In this document: one piece after another, positions 27,354-36,108 of the stretch
How positions within the stretch are numbered: position 1 is the stretch's first letter
Layout of the letters: each line of letters begins with the position of its first letter
DNA from: Sphingomonas flavescens
Lineage (GTDB): Bacteria; Pseudomonadota; Alphaproteobacteria; Sphingomonadales; Sphingomonadaceae
DNA length: 64,000 nt
Direction: 5' to 3'
NCBI RefSeq assembly: GCF_030866745.1
Contig: NZ_CP133016.1
Span: 1,178,001 to 1,242,000, forward strand
The notes under the pieces: model-generated
Seen by the model: only the letters and a program-made list of their open reading frames with translations
Databases searched by the model: none
Told to the model about the DNA's origin: nothing
Program-made: the position numbers and the translations under genes

Positions 27354-28762
27354 GCTGCGCACTCCCGCGCCACGAGCGCATCGTCGAATGGCAGCACCTT
27401 GTCGCCAATGATCTGGCCGGTCTCATGGCCCTTGCCGGCGACGAGGACGATGTCGCCTGCCCGCGCGATGCGGATCGCCTCGGCAATGGCTTCGCGGCGG
27501 CCGCCGACTTCGAGAGCGCCGGGTGCGCCGGCCATGACGTCGGCGCGGATGCGGGCGGGATCTTCGCTACGCGGATTGTCGTCCGTGACGATCGCGATGT
27601 CCGACAGCTCGGTCGCGACCTTGCCCATTTGCGGGCGCTTGCCCTGGTCGCGGTCCCCGCCGGCGCCGAAGACGGTGATCAGGCGGCCTTCCACATGCGC
27701 ACGAAGCGCAGCGATCGCGGCTTCCAGCGCGTCGGGCGTGTGGGCGTAGTCGATGTAGACGGGCACGCCGGCGCGGCTGATCACCGCGCGTTCGAGGCGG
27801 CCGCGGACCGGTGCAAGACGCTGCATTGCCGCGAATGTCGCGTCCCAAGCGCCGCCGGTCGCGAGGGTGAGTCCGGCAGCGGTAAGCACGTTGGCCGATT
27901 GGTAGGCCCCGATCAGGGGGAGGGCGAGCCGGTGGGTCTTGCCGTCATGGTCAAGGATCAGTGTTTGTCCGAGCGCCGTCGGGCTTTGCTCGACCAGGCG
28001 GATGGTCTCGCCCTTTCGGCCGACCGTCTTGACCTGGTGGCCACGCCGCGCCGCGCGTTTGATGACTTCGCCCGATTTGGGATCATCGGTCCAAATTACC
28101 GCGGGCTTACCGGGTTCGAGCAAGTCGTCAAACAGCCGCATCTTGGCGTCGAAATAGGCGTCCATCGTCTCATGATAATCAAGATGGTCGCGGCTGAAGT
28201 TGGTGAAAGCGGCGGCCGCTAGCGGAATGCCTTCGGCGCGGTGCTGATCGAGGCCGTGGCTCGAGGCTTCATAGGCGACATGGCTGATGCCCATGCGCTT
28301 GAGGCCGGCCATGTTATTGAGGAAGGTGACGATGTCGGGGGTCGTCAGGCCGGTGCTGACCTGGTCGTCGGACGTGGTGACCCCCAGCGTGCCGATGGAC
28401 GCCGAACGGTGACCGAGCATGCGCCACAACTGGCGGGTCATCTCGACCGTCGAGGTTTTGCCATTGGTGCCGGTGACGGCGACCACTACCTCTGGGAACG
28501 GGGCGTAGAACTTGGCCGCCAATCCAGCAAAGAGTCGACGGGGCTCTTTGTCCGCGAGAACAGGAACCGAAGCGTTGGCATCAGGTCGGGCAACGACCGC
28601 TACGGCGCCCCGCTCAACCGCATCGCCGATGAAATCTTCGCCGTTGAACTTCGCGCCACGGAAGGCGCCGAAGACGCTGCCGCGCGCGACCTTGCGGTGA
28701 TCGATAGCAAAGCCCGTGACCTCGGAATCCGAATCCACGTCCGCGAGATCGCGCAGCCGCAC
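27350..28762 (-). CDS. murE: UDP-N-acetylmuramoyl-tripeptide synthetase MurE (meso-DAP type)
   Basis: Adds the third amino acid of the stem peptide. It has VTGTNGKTSTVEMTRQ (ATP loop), YEASSHGLDQHR, DYAHTPDALEAA and the specificity motif DNPR in VTDDNPRSEDP. DNPR is the known marker for meso-diaminopimelate, as expected for a Gram-negative. 470 aa. The start is GTG at 28762, 6 nt after the ftsI stop. Confidence 0.96.
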   Translation of the reverse strand: MRLRDLADVDSDSEVTGFAIDHRKVARGSVFGAFRGAKFNGEDFIGDAVERGAVAVVARPDANASVPVLADKEPRRLFAGLAAKFYAPFPEVVVAVTGTNGKTSTVEMTRQLWRMLGHRSASIGTLGVTTSDDQVSTGLTTPDIVTFLNNMAGLKRMGISHVAYEASSHGLDQHRAEGIPLAAAAFTNFSRDHLDYHETMDAYFDAKMRLFDDLLEPGKPAVIWTDDPKSGEVIKRAARRGHQVKTVGRKGETIRLVEQSPTALGQTLILDHDGKTHRLALPLIGAYQSANVLTAAGLTLATGGAWDATFAAMQRLAPVRGRLERAVISRAGVPVYIDYAHTPDALEAAIAALRAHVEGRLITVFGAGGDRDQGKRPQMGKVATELSDIAIVTDDNPRSEDPARIRADVMAGAPGALEVGGRREAIAEAIRIARAGDIVLVAGKGHETGQIIGDKVLPFDDALVARECAA

Positions 28763-28768
28763 CGGCGG

Positions 28769-30481
28769 TTAGTCCTTCTTTTCGACGATGTAAGGGAGGA
28801 CCGTGGACATGTCGGGCTCGCGGTTCATGTCCGGCTGCACACCCAACATCGGCGCGATGCGACTGATCGTCTGGCTGACGACCGGCGCGACGTTCCAGCC
28901 CGCGGTCGTGAAGCCGTAGGTTTCCTTGGTGGCCTTGGGTTCATCGAGCATGGCGACGACCACATAGCGCGGCTCGTCCATCGGGAACACACCGGCGAAG
29001 CTCGTGATGTTGATCGTCTGGCTGTAGCGGCCGTTGATGAGTTTCTGCGCCGTGCCGGTCTTGCCGCCGACGCGGTAGCCGGGGGCATCGGCCTTTTTGC
29101 CGGTGCCCTTCATGACCACGACGCGCAACAGCGGTCGCATCCTTAAGCTGGTTTCTTCGCTGAAGACGCGCTTGCCGGCGGTCAGGGGGTGCGCGCGGTC
29201 GACCTTCACCAAGGTCGGCTGATGAAAGACCCCGCCGTTGAAGAGCGTCTGGTAGCCCATCGCCAGTTGTAGCGGGGCCACCGCGATGCCCTGGCCGAAA
29301 CCGACGGTCAGCGTCTCGAACGGGCCCCATCGCGAACCCGGGGTCAGAGCGCGACCCCGTTCCTTCAGCTCAATCGGGACTGGGCCGGTAAAGCCCATCT
29401 TCTTGAGCCAAGCTTTCTGGCGTTCGGTACCGAGTTGATCGGCGATCCTTGCGGTACCGATGTTCGAACTTTCCCGCATGATGTCCGCGACGGAGCAAGC
29501 GCGTCCGAACGGGTGGGTGTCGTGAACGATATGGCCGTAAATCGGCAAGGTGTTCGGGCAATCGTACATCTGGCCGAAGCTCTTGATGAGGCCGCTGTCC
29601 ATCGCCATCGCAACCGTGAACGGCTTGAAGGTCGAGCCGAGCTCGTAGACGCCCTGTGTCGCCCGGTTGAAACGCGCATCCGGGTTGACGGCGCCCGGCG
29701 CGTTTGGATTGACCTCCGGTAGCGAGGTCATCGCCAGTACTTCGCCGGTCTTCACGTCCATGATGACGCCCGCGGCACCGATCGCCGAGAAATGCGTCAT
29801 CGCGGCCATCAATTCATGCTCGAGCGCCTGCTGCACGCGGCTGTCGATCGACAGCACGAGCGGTTCGCCGCGCGTGGCGGCGTCGGACAGGCGCTGATCG
29901 AACGCGCGCTCCATGCCGGCGACGCCATGGCCGTCGATGTCGGTGTAGCCGAGCACGTGGGCGGCCAACGTCGTCTGCGGATAAAGACGGTCGGGCTCGC
30001 GCTGGATGGCGAGACCGGGCTCGCCCAGTGCATTGACCGCTTCAACCAGCCCGGGCGAGGCGCGGCGGCGCAGATAGAAGAACGGCTTACCCGAGCGCAG
30101 CAGCGCGAAATATTGCTCTTCGCTTTGCTCCGGCATCAGGCGCGCGAGCTGACGGGCCAGCGCCAGCTTGTCGCCGATCACCTTGTTCGGGTGGATGGCG
30201 ATGGTCCAGGCGTCGATGGTGCGGGCGAGCGGATCGCCGTTGCGGTCGACGATGTCGCCGCGGTCCGGAATCAACTGGGTCAGGCTTTCCTTGCGGCCCG
30301 CATGATCACCGAACGCGGCGAGATAGAGGATGCGAAGCGCAATGATCGCGACGATGCCGGCGTAGACGATCATGCCAAACATCAGGCGCTGGTGCATCAG
30401 CGCCAGAAGCTGGCGGCGCTGACCGACGAGTCGGAGCCGCTCGGGCCGTGGCGCGACGAGAGCGGGCGACGGTGCGTTCAT
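28769..30481 (-). CDS. ftsI: Peptidoglycan D,D-transpeptidase FtsI (PBP3-type class B PBP)
   Basis: Septal transpeptidase that cross-links new peptidoglycan. It has a cytoplasmic N-terminus, a membrane helix (about 34-54, GMIVYAGIVAIIALRILYLA), the PBP dimer region (DRGDIVDRNGDPLA), and the penicillin-binding motifs STFK (ELGSTFKPF), SSN (MRESSNIGTARI) and KTGT (VGGKTGTAQK). 570 aa. The ATG overlaps the ftsL stop as ATGA. Confidence 0.96.
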   Translation of the reverse strand: MNAPSPALVAPRPERLRLVGQRRQLLALMHQRLMFGMIVYAGIVAIIALRILYLAAFGDHAGRKESLTQLIPDRGDIVDRNGDPLARTIDAWTIAIHPNKVIGDKLALARQLARLMPEQSEEQYFALLRSGKPFFYLRRRASPGLVEAVNALGEPGLAIQREPDRLYPQTTLAAHVLGYTDIDGHGVAGMERAFDQRLSDAATRGEPLVLSIDSRVQQALEHELMAAMTHFSAIGAAGVIMDVKTGEVLAMTSLPEVNPNAPGAVNPDARFNRATQGVYELGSTFKPFTVAMAMDSGLIKSFGQMYDCPNTLPIYGHIVHDTHPFGRACSVADIMRESSNIGTARIADQLGTERQKAWLKKMGFTGPVPIELKERGRALTPGSRWGPFETLTVGFGQGIAVAPLQLAMGYQTLFNGGVFHQPTLVKVDRAHPLTAGKRVFSEETSLRMRPLLRVVVMKGTGKKADAPGYRVGGKTGTAQKLINGRYSQTINITSFAGVFPMDEPRYVVVAMLDEPKATKETYGFTTAGWNVAPVVSQTISRIAPMLGVQPDMNREPDMSTVLPYIVEKKD

Positions 30482-31257
30482 CGTTCGGCAGTTTTGCCCT
30501 TCGAGGTTGCGAGATGCTTGGCCGGTAGCGGCGCCAGCGGGTCGATTTTCGCAAGCTGCACCGGCTTTGTCACCGGCTTGGCGGCAGGGACAGCGGGCTT
30601 ATCCACCGCTTTTTTGGCCGGCGCCGTAACGGACTTAGGCGTGTCCTTCGACGCGACTTTGACCGCCTTGGGTTGGGCGGCCGCGAGGCCCGGCTTCCCT
30701 ACGGACTTGGGTGATGCCGACCTATCCGCCGTGGCCGGCTTGCCCGTGGGTTTGGTCTCCGTCAGGGGCAATGTAACGGAGGACCGTGCCGGGACCTCGC
30801 GCGTCTCGGTCTTGTAACTGGCGACATGCATCAGCGCCGCCGGCGAAGCCGTGGCAGCGGGCGCGCCGCTGTCGTCCACTTCAGGCTGCGCGATCGGCGA
30901 TGCCTTCTCCGGCGCCGGCGCAGAAGCCAGCACCATGGGCGCCTTAAAGTCGACCTGATGGTCCGGCCGGGCCAGGCGCGCGAGTTCGAAACTGCCCTTC
31001 AGCAATTGATCGGCCGCCGGCGCGGACAAGGCGAACGCACCGGCATTCCACCGCTCGAGCTGCGACAGGCGTCCGCGCGTACCGATCTCCGTCTGCAGCA
31101 CGCGCATGTCGCGCTGCGCCAGGACGATCCGGCTCTCGACATCTTCCAGCGCCGCTCGCTCGGAAGCGACGCGGAGGGACACGAGATAGCAGCCAAGCGC
31201 CGCACCGGCGCAACTGGCGACCATGAAGACGGAGCGGAAACTACTACGGCCACTCAT
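30478..31257 (-). CDS. ftsL: FtsL-like divisome protein with long C-terminal tail
   Basis: Position between rsmH and ftsI, a basic N-terminus, one membrane helix (about 9-28, [20 protein letters not shown]) and a following coiled-coil-like stretch ([21 protein letters not shown]) fit FtsL, which forms the FtsQLB complex. The family is typically about 85-170 aa; this one is 259 aa because residues 105-259 form a low-complexity Ala/Pro/Lys-rich periplasmic tail. FtsL sequences diverge widely, so the call rests on position and topology. Both ends overlap neighbours as ATGA. Confidence 0.75.
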   Translation of the reverse strand: MSGRSSFRSVFMVASCAGAALGCYLVSLRVASERAALEDVESRIVLAQRDMRVLQTEIGTRGRLSQLERWNAGAFALSAPAADQLLKGSFELARLARPDHQVDFKAPMVLASAPAPEKASPIAQPEVDDSGAPAATASPAALMHVASYKTETREVPARSSVTLPLTETKPTGKPATADRSASPKSVGKPGLAAAQPKAVKVASKDTPKSVTAPAKKAVDKPAVPAAKPVTKPVQLAKIDPLAPLPAKHLATSKGKTAER

Positions 31258-32222
31258 TGGAGGCGATCCCTGGAGATTGGGTTGCGGGCGGGGGCGGAAG
31301 TGCGGATGGCGCTGCGCAGGCGCGCCGAGCGGGCGCGCGGGTTGACTGCGAGTTCCTGCTCAGAGGGCGAGACGGGCTTGGCGACGCGCTCGAAGGTCGG
31401 CTCGTCGGTCGCTGCGACCAGCGGACGATGCCGCGAACCGGCAGGCGTGCTTCCGCTGCGTTCCCGGAAGAAGCGCTTCACGATGCGATCTTCGAGGCTG
31501 TGGAACGTGACCACGGCGAGGCGGCCGCCGGGCTTCAACGCGCGCTCGGCGGCTTCCAGGCCCTCTTCCAGCTCGTCGAGCTCGGCGTTCAGGTGAATGC
31601 GGATCGCCTGGAAGGTGCGGGTCGCGGGATCGCTTTTCTGGCCCGGTCGAAAGCCCGCGGCACGGCGCACGATGGCGGCCAGTTCAGCCGTGCGCTCGAC
31701 CGGACGGGCGGCAACGATGGCGCGGGCGATCGCCCGGGCGCGCGGCTCCTCCCCAAAGTCGCGCAATACCCGGGCGATGTCGGCCTCCTCGGCCGAATTC
31801 AAAAATTCTGCAGCAGTAAGACCCGAGCGGCTCATCCGCATATCGAGCGGACCATCGGCCTGGAACGAGAAGCCGCGATCGGCGCGGTCGAGCTGCATCG
31901 ATGAGACACCGATATCGAGCGCGATGGCATCGACCAGACCGATCCCGCGATCGGCCAGCGCACGGTCCATTTGCGAGAAACGCTCCTCGACCAGCGTCAG
32001 GCGCGGATCGTCAACGAGCGCGGGGCCGGCAGCAATCGCATCGGGGTCGCGGTCGAAGCCGATGACCTGGTCAGCGCCGGCGGCCAGGATCGCGCGGGTG
32101 TAGCCGCCCGCGCCGAAGGTGCCGTCGACCGCCGTGCCGCCGTCGTGCAGCGCCATCGCCGCGATGACCTCATTGACCAGCACCGGTACATGCGGGGCAA
32201 GCTTCGTGCCGGTGCTGGTCAT
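31254..32222 (-). CDS. rsmH: 16S rRNA (cytosine(1402)-N4)-methyltransferase RsmH
   Basis: Methylates C1402 in the decoding site of 16S rRNA. It starts with [10 protein letters not shown], followed by the SAM-binding [46 protein letters not shown] and, near the C-terminus, [23 protein letters not shown]. 322 aa, normal. The ATG overlaps the mraZ stop and the stop overlaps ftsL. Confidence 0.97.
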   Translation of the reverse strand: MTSTGTKLAPHVPVLVNEVIAAMALHDGGTAVDGTFGAGGYTRAILAAGADQVIGFDRDPDAIAAGPALVDDPRLTLVEERFSQMDRALADRGIGLVDAIALDIGVSSMQLDRADRGFSFQADGPLDMRMSRSGLTAAEFLNSAEEADIARVLRDFGEEPRARAIARAIVAARPVERTAELAAIVRRAAGFRPGQKSDPATRTFQAIRIHLNAELDELEEGLEAAERALKPGGRLAVVTFHSLEDRIVKRFFRERSGSTPAGSRHRPLVAATDEPTFERVAKPVSPSEQELAVNPRARSARLRSAIRTSAPARNPISRDRLQ

Positions 32223-32707
32223 GAGGCGCCTCGCTCTTCGAGGCGGTAACGGGCGATGTCCTTGAGGTCCTCTGGGATACGAGGATCGTCGAGAAGCAGC
32301 TGCGGGTTCCAGATCTGGAAGGTCTCGCCGGTGCCGAGGAACAGCGCGAGATCGCCGATCTGGCCTTTGCGGCGCATCATCGGCGGCATCAGGATGCGAC
32401 CCGAGCTGTCGTAAGGCGTTTCTTCGGTGGCGGCGAACGCCATGAGGTTGCGCTGCTGATATTCGAGCTGCGCGTCCGGGCTCGTCTCTTCCTTTTCGGC
32501 CAGACGCTCGAGCTTTGCGTGCTTCAGCGCGGCGTAGGCAGGGTCATAGGCGCTGAGGCAGGGAAAAGCTTCGTGCTTGGCGAGGACGATCGTGCGGGCG
32601 TCGCCACGGCGTTCGATCACCCCGCGCAGGAATGCGGGAATGGATACGCGGCCCTTTGCATCGACCGCGTTCAGCGCACTGCCCTGAAACAGATGCTCTA
32701 GCGCCAC
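32219..32707 (-). CDS. mraZ: Transcriptional regulator MraZ
   Basis: First gene of the dcw operon. MraZ is an AbrB-fold DNA-binding protein that represses its own operon in E. coli by binding TGGG repeats. Two SpoVT-AbrB half-domains are visible, with the DxxxR motifs DAKGRVSIP and DSSGRILMP. 162 aa. GTG start at 32707 with GGGGAG 9 nt upstream. Matching repeats occur upstream at 32849-32882. Confidence 0.95.
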   Translation of the reverse strand: MALEHLFQGSALNAVDAKGRVSIPAFLRGVIERRGDARTIVLAKHEAFPCLSAYDPAYAALKHAKLERLAEKEETSPDAQLEYQQRNLMAFAATEETPYDSSGRILMPPMMRRKGQIGDLALFLGTGETFQIWNPQLLLDDPRIPEDLKDIARYRLEERGAS

Positions 32708-32931
32708 GCCAAACCACTCCCCGTTCGTAGCGCACGAGCGGGTCCATCACGGATGCGCGCCATCGCGCGCACCGCGTCAGGATCGAATCAAAGGGTAAGC
32801 CCCCGCGCTACAGTCGATGTTGGTAACTCAACGACTTGCGGGATACAATGGGTTTTCATGGGAATTCGTGGGTTTTCGTGGGAAAGTCCGGAATTCCGTG
32901 CTTTTTTGGTGGGCGAAGGTTGGTTTTGTTC
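32708..32931. promoter_or_regulatory. Upstream (promoter) region of the dcw operon
   Basis: 224 nt without a gene, between mraZ and the next leftward gene. It holds four TGGG repeats (32849-32882), one GANTC site (GAATC at 32785-32789) and AT-rich stretches. A perfect DnaA box lies just beyond it (32956). I could not pick -35/-10 elements with confidence. Confidence 0.6.
32849..32882 (+). promoter_or_regulatory. Four TGGG direct repeats at 10-bp spacing (probable MraZ boxes)
   Basis: TGGG occurs at 32849, 32859, 32869 and 32879, each followed by a 6-nt AT-rich spacer such as TTTTCA, AATTCG or TTTTCG. In E. coli, MraZ binds TGGGN direct repeats separated by 5 nt, which gives the same 10-bp period. 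The repeats read on the plus strand, opposite to mraZ, 142-175 nt before its start codon. A further TGGG at 32910 is off the phase by one base. Confidence 0.75.
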
Positions 32932-33684
32932 TTAACTTGTTCTTGCGGCGACCCCTGTGGATAAGTCTGTTTGTTGCGAATCGTTGCCGGATAGCCACGC
33001 CAGAAGATCCGTTATTGCGGCGAGCGCTGGCGAACCGGGTTCTGCATTGAGAAAATCCGCATCGGCGACGACGATGGCGCGGCCGTTACCGATCCGGCAT
33101 ACAGCGACGAAGCCATCGCTTCCGATGTTACAAGCTCCTTCTATCGCGCCCGGTGACACGGCGGTGACGTCGCGGCCGGCCAGCGCTCGTTTGGCGGGCC
33201 CGCGTGCGTCTGGCGCGTTAAGCCTCAGTCCCCAGTGCGCCAGGAGGCCAGTGTCGGTGAACATGATAGGCGGGTGCAGCGGATCGCCGAGCGGGCGGGC
33301 GCTCGGCCATTCCAGCATCGGGTCCGCAAGGACGAGGACCCTGCCGCCGCGTCGAACCCATGCATCCAAAGCGACGAGATCTTGCGGCGACTGGGCAGGC
33401 GGCTGCGCCATGAGCAATAAACGCCCCTTCGATAGTTCAGTCGCGCTGGAGGTACTGATCGGCCGAACATCGAATATCGCGGAAAGCGCGGTGAGCGTCG
33501 GCGATCCCTGGCCGCGCGGGTCGAAGCCCTCGCCAAATACGATAGGCAAACTGGTCAGCAGCATCACTTGCGGCTTCGCGACGGTGCGGCTCGACTTACG
33601 CTGCCAATAGGTTCCCGCCAGGAAAACAGCAGCAACAAACGCAACGAACAACCCTAAGAGCGCGCGTCGACGCGCGCGGGTCAT
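32932..33684 (-). CDS. Membrane-anchored protein of unknown function (DUF4350/GldG-like part)
   Basis: 250 residues with an N-terminal membrane anchor (ALLGLFVAFVAAVFLAGTYW, about 8-27) and a soluble domain with alternating strands and helices, including LVALDAWVRRGGRVLVLADPM. That stretch resembles the Rossmann-like core of DUF4350/GldG proteins, which act beside ABC transporters. No transporter gene is adjacent, so the role is unknown. It overlaps the upstream small membrane protein gene as ATGA and ends 225 nt before mraZ. Confidence 0.65.
   Translation of the reverse strand: MTRARRRALLGLFVAFVAAVFLAGTYWQRKSSRTVAKPQVMLLTSLPIVFGEGFDPRGQGSPTLTALSAIFDVRPISTSSATELSKGRLLLMAQPPAQSPQDLVALDAWVRRGGRVLVLADPMLEWPSARPLGDPLHPPIMFTDTGLLAHWGLRLNAPDARGPAKRALAGRDVTAVSPGAIEGACNIGSDGFVAVCRIGNGRAIVVADADFLNAEPGSPALAAITDLLAWLSGNDSQQTDLSTGVAARTS
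32956..32964 (-). promoter_or_regulatory. Perfect DnaA-box sequence near the dcw promoter
   Basis: The minus strand reads TTATCCACA within the last codons of the 250-aa membrane protein gene, about 250 nt upstream of mraZ. Its position inside coding sequence lowers confidence that it is functional. Confidence 0.35.
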
Positions 33685-33917
33685 TTGTTTTCAGTGGCGG
33701 AGTTGCTGTCTCGCGACGAAGCCCCAGGCGCGACACCTAGTTCTGCGAGAGGCTCGCTTGGCTCTTTATTCATTGATGCCTGCTCGGCCGCGTTCACCGT
33801 ATCGTCCCGGCTCGAACGGCTGATGATCGAACCCAGGAGAACCAGCAAAAAGGCGCAGGCAAGCCCGGTCAACCCGATGCGGATGCGCTGCGCGCTACTG
33901 CCGGCTTGATAGGGCAT
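33681..33917 (-). CDS. Small membrane protein of unknown function
   Basis: 78 residues starting MPYQAGSSAQ, with one membrane helix (IGLTGLACAFLLVLLGSII, about 13-31) and a polar, acidic tail. It overlaps the next gene as ATGA, so the two products are likely made together. The frame also allows a TTG start 13 codons upstream, but the ATG is preferred. No family recognised. Confidence 0.6.
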   Translation of the reverse strand: MPYQAGSSAQRIRIGLTGLACAFLLVLLGSIISRSSRDDTVNAAEQASMNKEPSEPLAELGVAPGASSRDSNSATENK

Positions 33918-34001
33918 CGTCTCGACGAAGCTATGTCTCGCTTCGACAATATGCAAGAAGTCGGCCTTGACGCTAACAGCGTTGCTAGCGAAGGCGACGC
34001 C

Positions 34002-34340
34002 ATGACTCGCACCCCCATGCTATTCGCGCTTGTCGCTGCCGCTGCGTTAGCCGGCTGCAACAAGGAAGATCACACCATCGTGGCCGGCGGGCCGCAGGAA
34101 GATCCCAGCACTGCCGTTACGAACAACGAGCCGGTTGCTCTCCCCCCTTCGATCCAAGCGAGCAAGTCGTATCGCTGCAAGGATAATAAACTCGTCTACA
34201 TCGACTGGATGTCGGACGGCACGGCACGCGTGAAGAAGACGCGCGAGGAAGCCGGCACCAGCGTCACCGTCGGCAATGAGCTCAAGGGTGACGCCAAGGC
34301 CTCGACGGTCACTTACAACGGCGAAAGCTGCAAAGCTTAA
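34002..34340 (+). CDS. Putative lipoprotein
   Basis: 112 residues with a lipoprotein signal (MLFALVAAAALAGC; lipobox Cys18). The mature part contains YRCKDNKLVYIDWMSDGTARVKK and a C-terminal Cys (GESCKA), which together suggest a small beta-rich domain with a disulfide, somewhat like membrane-bound lysozyme-inhibitor type proteins. That similarity is only a suggestion. AAGG precedes the ATG. A terminator follows the stop codon. Confidence 0.65.
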   Translation: MTRTPMLFALVAAAALAGCNKEDHTIVAGGPQEDPSTAVTNNEPVALPPSIQASKSYRCKDNKLVYIDWMSDGTARVKKTREEAGTSVTVGNELKGDAKASTVTYNGESCKA

Positions 34341-34356
34341 GTCGCTCCGCTTGAAC

Positions 34357-34399
34357 TCCCCTCTCGCGCGCTTCATTGTCGCGGCGGGAGGGGATTTTT
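34357..34399 (+). terminator. Rho-independent terminator, 3' arm doubling as ribosome binding site
   Basis: TCCCCTC (34357-34363) pairs with GAGGGGA (34388-34394), followed by TTTTT at 34395-34399. It should end the lipoprotein transcript. The 3' arm (GGAGGGG) is also the only good ribosome binding site for the gene that starts at 34401. Confidence 0.65.
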
Positions 34400-34400
34400 C

Positions 34401-36062
34401 ATGATATTGACCCGGCGCGCCTTCACGACTGGCGCGATCAGCGCGACGGTAAGCGGCTCCCTAGCCACCCAGTCCTTAGCCCAAGCGTCGACGTCCGCGG
34501 TCGCCGCGGCCTTCGCTGCGATTCAGCGTTATGGCGAGGCCCATCGGCAACACTTTAACCTGCCGGGTATGACGCTGGCGGTCGGGGTACCGAACGGCGT
34601 ACGGCAGACCTTCAATTTCGGCTTCGCCAACGCCGACGCGCGCACCCCGATCACGCCGGACACACTCTTCCAGATTGGGTCCATCAGCAAAGTCATGGTT
34701 GCGCTACTTGTGCACCGATACGCAGCTGAGGGCCGGCTGCGCCTCACCGACCGTGTTTCTGATTTATTGCCGTCCGTCCCCTTGCCGCGTGGGAACACGA
34801 TTACGGTGCAGCACCTGCTCGATCACGTCGCGGGCATCCCGGGGGACGCGCCGACATTCGCGGCCGACGGACTGTGGACCGCTTATGCGCCCGGGTCTCA
34901 CTGGCACTATTCCAACACCGGTTACGACATTCTAGGAAAGCTAACCGAGCATTTAAGCGGCAAGCCGCTCGCACAGTTGCTGCAGGAGCAAATCCTGCTT
35001 CCGCTCGGGATGGCTCGTTCGCGCGGCGCGATCATCGGCGCTGACCGCTTGCGATACGCGCAAGGATATGAGGCTGCCGACCAGTTAGCCCCATACGTTC
35101 GCGGCGTTCCGCTGGCTCCGGCCCCTTGGGTGGACGTTACATTTGGTGCTGGTAGCGTAGCCTCGACAGCCAACGAGATGTTGTCGTTCTTGCAGGCGCT
35201 GGCTGGCGCGGCGCAAGGCAAGGGCGTGCTGGGACTATCGCCAGCCCAAGCGCGCGAGTTCGTGACCCATGCGGTGCGTAGCGAGGCGCCAGGGATGACG
35301 TACGGTAACGGTCTGATGCACGTCGGCACGGGCGGCCGAAACTATCTTCACCATACCGGTGGAATGCTATCGTTCTCGTCTTCGTTTCACACGGACGTCG
35401 GCAGCGGCATCAGCGCCTTCGCGAGTTCGACGATCAACGCATTCGCCGAATATCGTCCGCGGCTGCTGACCATGTTCGCCGTCGATGCGATCGGCAGCGC
35501 AATGGCCGGCAAGCCGGTGCCGAGCACCCCGGGCCTGGAACCGACGCTGCCAAACCCCGCGAGTTACGCGGCACGCTACATAGGTCCCTCAGGCGGATTC
35601 GAGGTGCAAGCAGGCAAATTGCTGACCATCGTGGCCAACGGACAATCAGCGCCGTTGGAGTGGCTGACTGAGGACATTTTCCGGACGACCCATCCTTCCT
35701 TCCGCCAGAACAGTTTTTTGTTCGAGCGCTCTGGCGGCGCGGTGTCGCGCGCGGCGTGGGGATCGAGCAGCTTCATCCGCGCAGGTGCCGCCGGATCGAT
35801 ACCTTCGAGCGATCCTGCCATCGCAGCGCTCGCGGGACGCTATGTCAACGACGACCCCTGGTATGGACCGGCGCCAGTTGTCGAGCGCGGTGGTCGGCTC
35901 TGGCTGGGCACCGAGACCCCGATGACAAAAATCGGCGACAATCTCTGGCGCATCGGTCGCGAAAGCTGGTCGCCGGAGCGTGCCTCCTTCTCTGACTTTA
36001 TCGACGGTCGGCCACAGACGTTTGTTTTCTCTGGAACGAAATTCACTCGTCACGACATCTAG
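34401..36062 (+). CDS. Tat-exported serine hydrolase of the beta-lactamase (class C-like) family
   Basis: 553 residues. The N-terminus has a twin-arginine signal (LTRRAFTTGAI, cleavage near LAQA). The serine beta-lactamase-fold motifs are SxxK as SISK in FQIGSISKVM, YxN as YSNTGYD, and the third motif as HHTGGM. Such proteins include esterases, D-aminopeptidases and peptidases; true beta-lactamase activity cannot be assumed. A C-terminal domain of about 150 residues follows (from around PSNPASYAARYIGP-like sequence), as in many enzymes of this group. Confidence 0.85.
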   Translation: MILTRRAFTTGAISATVSGSLATQSLAQASTSAVAAAFAAIQRYGEAHRQHFNLPGMTLAVGVPNGVRQTFNFGFANADARTPITPDTLFQIGSISKVMVALLVHRYAAEGRLRLTDRVSDLLPSVPLPRGNTITVQHLLDHVAGIPGDAPTFAADGLWTAYAPGSHWHYSNTGYDILGKLTEHLSGKPLAQLLQEQILLPLGMARSRGAIIGADRLRYAQGYEAADQLAPYVRGVPLAPAPWVDVTFGAGSVASTANEMLSFLQALAGAAQGKGVLGLSPAQAREFVTHAVRSEAPGMTYGNGLMHVGTGGRNYLHHTGGMLSFSSSFHTDVGSGISAFASSTINAFAEYRPRLLTMFAVDAIGSAMAGKPVPSTPGLEPTLPNPASYAARYIGPSGGFEVQAGKLLTIVANGQSAPLEWLTEDIFRTTHPSFRQNSFLFERSGGAVSRAAWGSSSFIRAGAAGSIPSSDPAIAALAGRYVNDDPWYGPAPVVERGGRLWLGTETPMTKIGDNLWRIGRESWSPERASFSDFIDGRPQTFVFSGTKFTRHDI

Positions 36063-36108
36063 GGCCGGTGACCTAGCCCCACTTGACCGCCATCGCTAAA
36101 GCGGCGCC

